DNA from: Monosporascus cannonballus
Taxonomy: Eukaryota; Ascomycota; Sordariomycetes; Xylariales
Direction: 5' to 3'
Assembly (NCBI GenBank): GCA_004154925.1
Contig: QJNS01000176.1
Coordinates: forward strand, 103,629 to 167,628
Length of the DNA: 64,000 nt
Notes under the pieces: model-generated
What the model saw: only the letters and a program-made list of their open reading frames with translations
Databases searched by the model: none
What the model was told of the DNA's origin: nothing
Program-made: the position numbers and the translations under genes
Shown: piece by piece, positions 58,806-64,000 of the stretch
Numbering within the stretch: position 1 is the first letter of the stretch
Layout: every line of letters starts with the position of its first letter

Positions 58806-60324
58806 TGTCACGGGCCAAAGGCCCTAATGGAGAGATTAGCGTAACGCTAATCCCGTGGCTCCTGTATATATAACTAGCTACTCCTACGTATTTTTTTAAT
58901 TATTCTCTAGATTTCTCAATAAACCTGCTATGGTCCATATCCTTAGTTATTACGTATACAACCCCTTACATATTAAGAAATCTCCTTTTTTGCGAACGGT
59001 CCGTCGCCGTAAGAAATACGCCAACGTTACGTACCTGTTATTTATACGTAGCTTATTCGCCATAGATACCAAAGAACTACGCCGTCAGGTTTTACGAACC
59101 GTTCGCGAATTATAAAGCCGTAAAAACTATAACGCTTAAAGGTTCGAAATAAATAAGAAATTATTCGTTAATAAAAAGGCGATCGGCAATAATCGTACGT
59201 AACTTTTTTATATCTAAGGAGCCCTTAGCCGTTAGTTTTAAAAATCGACATTTCTGCTATACATACATACAAAAAAAACCTTAAAAAAGTCAAATTCCCA
59301 AACTTTTTTAAATTATATTACCATTACCTTAAAATAACTGAATAAAAAATAAAAAGTTAATTAACGTTTAACCAAATTACGTTAACGTAACGTTTAAACG
59401 ACGTCCGAATATATTCTTATATTCGAAAATACTTTTTACCAAGCCGGAAGAAATAAATAATCGGATAAAACCAAAATTTTTCTATTAATTTCGGGCTTTA
59501 ACGCCGAAACGAAAAAATAACTGGATTACGAAAAGTAATTTAATATTTAGGAAAAATTCGCGGAACTCCTTCGCTGTTCGAAAATATCGTTTTTAACGGC
59601 CCCCACCCCGGCGCATTTACGCATAATAATTTTCTAATCGAAAAGCGATATTATAAAAGGTATGGAAATCGGTACGTTAACTATTAATTACTAACGCAAA
59701 CGCCGCTGGCGAACGGAAAGGCGTTATTTAAAGTATAGCGAAACGGGGTATTTTCGGAGGAATTATCCTAAAAGGGAGAAAGTCGCCGTCCGACATATTG
59801 GCGTTAATAAGGTCCCAAAAGTTTCGTTACTGCTTAAACGACAAAAAGCAGCCGCGGAAACGTTCGATAAAACCTGGAAAAACCTAAATAAGTTCGACGT
59901 TTACGAAATATTAAAAAAATTGGCAGAAAAAAAACCTTGAGGAAAATAACGCAAGGATACAAAGCTAATAACGCGTAACGTATTAAAAACGTACGGGCGT
60001 AAAATACGCGGCGTGATTTCTCCGTAACCGTTAAAAAACCCTTTGGATTAGGATTTGCGAATATTGCCGCCTTAAAACAAAATCCTTAAAAAGGTGTTAC
60101 GAATAAACGTTTATTATGTAACGGGAAAAACCGAAAATTAAATTTAAAAGAAGGGGTTATGTTATGGGCTAATAGTCTTAGTGGAAAGATTAACGTAACG
60201 TTAATTCCGTGGCTCCTATATATATAACTAGCTGCTCCTACGTATTTTATTAGCTGTTCCCTAGACTTCTTAATAGGCCTGTTATGGCCCATATTCTTAG
60301 TTATTACGTATGCAGCCCCTTACA
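58806..60324 (+). mobile_element. Complete short LTR retroelement (non-autonomous)
   Basis: Two direct repeats of exactly 165 bp (58806-58970 and 60160-60324) bound a 1189-bp interior. Both have TG...CA ends (TGTCACGGGCC / TGTTATGGGCT; CCCCTTACA). The element is flanked by TATAG at 58801-58805 and TATAG at 60325-60329, a perfect 5-bp target duplication. A polypurine tract (AAAAGAAGGGG) precedes the right LTR. LTR differences are mostly transitions, as expected after RIP. The interior is CpG-retaining and stop-filled. It is far too short for pol, so this is a non-autonomous element, possibly with a gag relic. Confidence 0.85.
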
Positions 60325-60919
60325 TATAGATTATTATATAAATTTATTTTAAATAAAGAAATTACGATTACTTTCAAACTTTAATAAGAGCGTATAATAT
60401 AAATTAAATTAAATTGCAAATTACTTAATATTTTTCGACTTTAAACAAAAAAATAAATAAAATAATTAAATTAAAACGTTATTTATTATTGAATTAATAT
60501 ATAATACCAGTTATTATAAAAGTATTGAAACGATTTTAATGAACGTAAATTTTAATTATATATTCGATATTTATAAAAATACGTATAATGAATCTATTAA
60601 TTTCAAAGTAATCTTTACGTTAAAATAACTAAAATAATTATATTAAAATAGGTTTAAAATTAAAATTTATACGTAATTAAATAAATAAGTTTTATAACGA
60701 AAAACTATTAAAAGAATTAATTTTGAAAAAGAGAAAAATAATTTAATTTATTATTAAAAATATTTAAACGAAAAAACTTAACCAAAGTCTTAATTTTGAA
60801 AATATCGATTTATATAAAATCGCTAAAAGAATTTGACAAAATAATTGTTAATTAAAAATTTCTTTAATTTTTTACGTTTTTTTACTCAAGTTAACAACGA
60901 TTACGATTAAAATATATAT

Positions 60920-61200
60920 TGAACTGGGGTAGGGAGAATTGGTCTTAATCAGTGCGGATAACTATCTTATGTCACAGTTCGAAATGGGATTGTCGAAAAA
61001 TAAAGAACTGATTCCGATTGTATTAAAAATGTTAAACGTTGATGACTGAAAATGGCAGAAGGCATGCTAAGTGGTAATGGTCGCCGAAGATGCCTAGGGG
61101 TTAAACCCATGACGAAAAAGAACTTCTTAATATACATGCGAAGCTCGGGCTTTCTGATCAGCCGAGCCTGACCATGGGTGTAACACCCCGCCCCACTTCA
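60920..61200 (+). repeat. 281-bp repeat, copy 2
   Basis: Partner of 58130-58411, less mutated (TGAACTGGGGTAGGG start, CCCCGCCCCACTTCA end). Its inverted termini TGAACTGGGG/CCCCACTTCA are clearer than in copy 1. The flanks are too AT-rich to define a target duplication. Confidence 0.7.
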
Positions 61201-62252
61201 ATATAATATAAAATAATATGGAAATAAAAGATAATACAGTATACGAAATTGAAAAAATATTCAGGTTTTGAAAATATTTAAAAATTAGCTAAAAATTTTA
61301 TAAATACCCAACGTTTATTAAAGAATTTTTACTAATAACGCCGGAATTGCTAATAATAATTTCTTAGTTAAAGTTTTCGGAAACGGATTAGTCGAAAAGG
61401 TTAACGAAAAGCATAACTGCAGCAATCTCGGCTTTTGCGCATTTTTGTTTTTCTAGTTCGTTTATTAATTAAAGCTCGTAATTAACGATTTTAATTCTTT
61501 TTTCTTAAAAAGTCTTTTTTAATACGGTAAATAAAAGAAACGATTAATAGTTTCGTAAATATTACGTTATTTGCGCGCTAAGTGCTTTTTTATTGCTCAT
61601 TAAAACTGGAAAAAAGTTTTTTTAGCAATAATTCTTTTTTTCGATTTAAACGATTGTTTTTAATACGATGTAAATATTTAATTAGAATATTTAAATTATT
61701 ATAACGGCAACAATTCTTAATATATTCGTTATAACGATTAATGTTTTTAATTATTTTATATTTAGTATTACTTTTACAATACGGTATATACGATATTATT
61801 TCAAAATTCAAGTTAATTCTATAAATAGTTAATAATTTTTTTTTTAGTAAAGCGATTACAAAATTTACGATTAATAATATAACCTGCTATAATAAAATAA
61901 AATTTATGGAAAATAAATTTTTAAAGGTAAAAGTCTGAAGAAGAAAAAATTCGCATTACGATCTAAACTAAAACCGGCTACGGGAAATAGTTGAATTCAT
62001 ATAAATAGATTATATAATTTGGATTTTTCTTGATATTAAAATTCAGAAAAATCTATATAAAATTGATTGCATTTAATGAATTTAAATTTATCAAAGAATT
62101 AACTAATATATATATTAGATATATAGATTCGTTATTTTCATAATTTAGATAATAATAGCTTATAATATAACTTCGTTATCTAAGATACCTTTGATATTAC
62201 GAAATGTAACCTGTTACTATATTTGTTGCTTAGATTTCTACAATACTCCTAC

Positions 62253-62362
62253 TAATAAAAACTTATACGACTAAGATTTAATAGTTGGTTAAACCTGTTA
62301 GTCGTTACAAACGGCTAAGAGTTTAACCAATTATTAAACCTTAGTTATACGAGTTTATGTTA
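62253..62362. repeat. 110-bp hairpin (fold-back) sequence
   Basis: The left arm, containing ACTAAGATTTAATAGTTGG, is matched by its inverse in the right arm (CCAATTATTAAACCTTAGT), with outer arms also complementary. Mismatches are mostly C/T or G/A. The core TTAATAGTTGGTTAAAC...TAG-CGT recurs once at 62667-62709. Confidence 0.7.
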
Positions 62363-62666
62363 ATAAAAATATTATAAAAATCTAAATAATTAAATAACTT
62401 AATTATATTTTATAATACTAAAAATATTTAAAATAATAAAATTCTATTATAAATTGAACTTTTTTAAAGTATAAAAGTAACGAACGTATATATTTTATAT
62501 CGATGAACTGGATTTTTATTAAATCTTAAAATTATTACAGATCTCATTTTAGTAGATGCGATTGGTTCTATTAGATTCATTTGAATCTTGCTGCCAAGAG
62601 AGATTCAAGTCACGTGACCTACTCGTATGGATCTGAATCCCTTGCGACCGGCCTCGGCTCGAGTTG

Positions 62667-62709
62667 TAACAATTAGGGTTTAATAGTTGGTTAAACCCCC
62701 TAGCCGTCA
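62667..62709. repeat. Partial copy of the hairpin arm
   Basis: AGGGTTTAATAGTTGGTTAA followed by ACCCCCTAGCCGTCACA repeats one arm of the hairpin at 62253-62362 in less mutated form. It may be the terminal inverted repeat of a DNA element. Confidence 0.5.
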
Positions 62710-62750
62710 CATTACACCTATTTCCTTATCTTTATAAAAATGCGGTTAGC

Positions 62751-63311
62751 AGGGTAGTTTGGGCGCGTTGTTTAATAAACGAAAGGATGAGTTATAGTAT
62801 TCGCAATTAACTATATAGATCGTACTAGCCGACTTCGAATTCTCGACATGATGTCAACTTGGATAAGCCAGCTTAGCGCCATAACAGAAGCCATTGGACT
62901 TATGTGGAATAGGTAAGCTGCAATTTATTCCAGACCCTTTCTTACGAACCACCGTCGTTATTCCCCCATAAGTTTGTTACGGCAGCGTTACCCGACGACC
63001 CTATATACCTGATAGAGGCTTTCTCAAGGTGAAAAACGATCTACTGATGAAGTATCTACTAATACAAAAGCACAACCAGATCCAGTCAAGTAGCCTGGAT
63101 AGTTCTTTCGTTTTACAACAAAAGAAGATCAATACCAGATCGGGTTCTGGTGGCATTTTGTGGCCTGTCAACCTATCCGACCGTGACAAGTATCCGAACT
63201 CTGAAGATTTATTTGCAATCCTCTAAAACCCAAAAGGGCCTCCTAGAAAGCCGATCACAAATTGAGTACTGTGCTAATCGTACACGTCAACACCAACCCA
63301 AAGCCATTGCT
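62751..63311. other. Intergenic downstream of the ABC transporter
   Basis: 560 bp in which base composition returns to normal. Short overlapping open frames only; nothing recognised. Confidence 0.4.
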
Positions 63312-64000
63312 TTAACTCTCATCGCCTGCCGTTATCAACTGAACAAACTTCTCCCCCCTCCCCTCATCCCTCAACTCCCCCGTCTCCGCCACCATCCCCC
63401 CATCCATAAGCACATAAGAATCCCAATCCTCCTCCGCCAAACTCCCTAACCGATGCACAACCCCCACAATCGTCTTCCCCTTAAATCTCTCCATAATGAA
63501 AGCCCTCGCTACCCTCTCTGTCTTATCGTCAATCGAACTCGTCGCCTCATCCATTACCACAATTGGCGAAGAGGTAATACTTAACCTCGCCAGATTGAAA
63601 AGCTGTCTCTCGCCATGCGACAGTAACGTCGTCAAACCAATACTCGCGCAATCCAGTCCCCCTGCCGCAACAATCTTCTGATAAAGTCCCAGGGCGCGCA
63701 GAGAATCCACCATCAACACCGTTAAGCGATCTTCCGCCGCCGCATGGCTGAGATGCGAGGAACTGAAGCGCTTATCGCGGTTATAGTAGATGCGGAAATT
63801 GTCACGCACACTGCCGGGGAGGAAAAACGTGTCCTGGGGGAGGCCGGCGATGTTTTCGCGGAGTTTCTGGACGCAGAGGTTGGAGATGGGGAGGTCGCTG
63901 ATGAGGATGTTGCCGGAGGTGATGTTAAGGAAGTTGAAGAGGGAGGAGACTAGGGATGTTTTGCCGCTGGAAATGAGATTAGCTATTAGAAGTATTGACG
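63312..64000 (-). CDS. ABC transporter, C-terminal nucleotide-binding domain (partial)
   Basis: Last exon of an ATP-binding cassette exporter, probably ABCC/MRP-like, reading leftward to TAA at 63314-63312. The exon starts at 63966 after a CAG acceptor, with an intron reaching the window edge; 217 residues are visible. Motifs: the second part of Walker A (GKTSL), the Q-loop LPQDTFFLPGSVRDN, the signature LSHGERQLFNLARL, Walker B PIVVMDEATSSID, and the H-loop VGVVHRL. The C-terminus ends soon after (LITAGDES). The membrane domains and first NBD lie beyond position 64000. It is intact despite lying next to the AT-rich block. Confidence 0.9.
   Translation of the reverse strand, partial: SILLIANLISSGKTSLVSSLFNFLNITSGNILISDLPISNLCVQKLRENIAGLPQDTFFLPGSVRDNFRIYYNRDKRFSSSHLSHAAAEDRLTVLMVDSLRALGLYQKIVAAGGLDCASIGLTTLLSHGERQLFNLARLSITSSPIVVMDEATSSIDDKTERVARAFIMERFKGKTIVGVVHRLGSLAEEDWDSYVLMDGGMVAETGELRDEGRGEKFVQLITAGDES

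Larger units (their letters stand above)
48597..62750. repeat. AT-rich, RIP-like mutated transposon block
   Basis: Fourteen kilobases of sequence dominated by A and T, with long TA runs, almost no open frame over 80 codons, and cytosine kept mainly in CpG. This is the footprint expected from repeat-induced point mutation (CpA to TpA). Recognisable inside are Ty3/Gypsy remnants on both strands, LTRs, short repeats and a hairpin, listed separately. No functional gene is visible in it. Confidence 0.85.

Overview
The window looks like nuclear DNA of a filamentous ascomycete (Pezizomycotina, most likely Sordariomycetes). The evidence is short GT-AG introns of about 50-130 nt with CTAAC/CTGAC-type branch points, fungal-only genes (a CYP505-type fused P450, HbrB, PtaB, a fungal AMA1) and a bipartite composition. 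The left 48.5 kb has ordinary base composition and carries the genes. The right part (about 48.6-62.7 kb) is an extremely AT-rich, stop-codon-filled block typical of RIP-mutated transposons. A 10-N assembly gap flanked by poly-G and poly-C separates the two.

Layout. Positions 1-4.9 kb hold two divergent cytochrome P450 genes: a self-sufficient P450-reductase fusion running off the left edge, and a membrane-anchored P450. Next come a small GPI-anchored-type surface protein (7.1-7.8 kb), a glutathione S-transferase broken by one frameshift (8.3-9.0 kb), a GNAT acetyltransferase (10.6-11.5 kb), a branched-chain-aminotransferase-like enzyme (12.9-14.3 kb), a PIF1-type helicase (15.3-17.5 kb) and a Cys-rich orphan (19.0-19.7 kb). 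The core regulators follow: HbrB/TORC2 (20.4-23.2 kb) and the LIM-binding co-regulator PtaB (28.3-31.1 kb). After these are an 81-residue three-exon gene of unknown function (33.3-33.7 kb), a single-copy RNase H-fold gene (35.2-36.1 kb), a secreted histidine phosphatase (37.3-39.0 kb), the Rab geranylgeranyltransferase alpha subunit (39.1-40.4 kb), the meiotic APC/C activator AMA1 (41.7-43.7 kb) and ATG8 (45.6-46.3 kb). A decayed macro-domain gene lies just before the gap. The right edge carries the C-terminal end of an ABC transporter.

The most striking observation is AMA1. Its frame is fully conserved over about 630 codons but interrupted by exactly two in-frame TAG codons, both at places where tryptophan (TGG) is expected. 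In Sordariomycetes, sexual-stage A-to-I mRNA editing converts UAG to UGG, so the locus looks like a meiosis-stage gene kept off at the DNA level and switched on by RNA recoding.

Within the AT-rich block I could still resolve a complete short LTR element with 165-bp LTRs and a 5-bp target duplication, a 422-bp solo LTR with a perfect target duplication, a second LTR-like island, two copies of a ~282-bp repeat, a 110-bp hairpin, and remnants of Ty3/Gypsy reverse transcriptase on both strands.

Gene models were spliced by hand from the sequence. Exon junctions are therefore predictions, mostly supported by reading-frame continuity and family alignment from memory.
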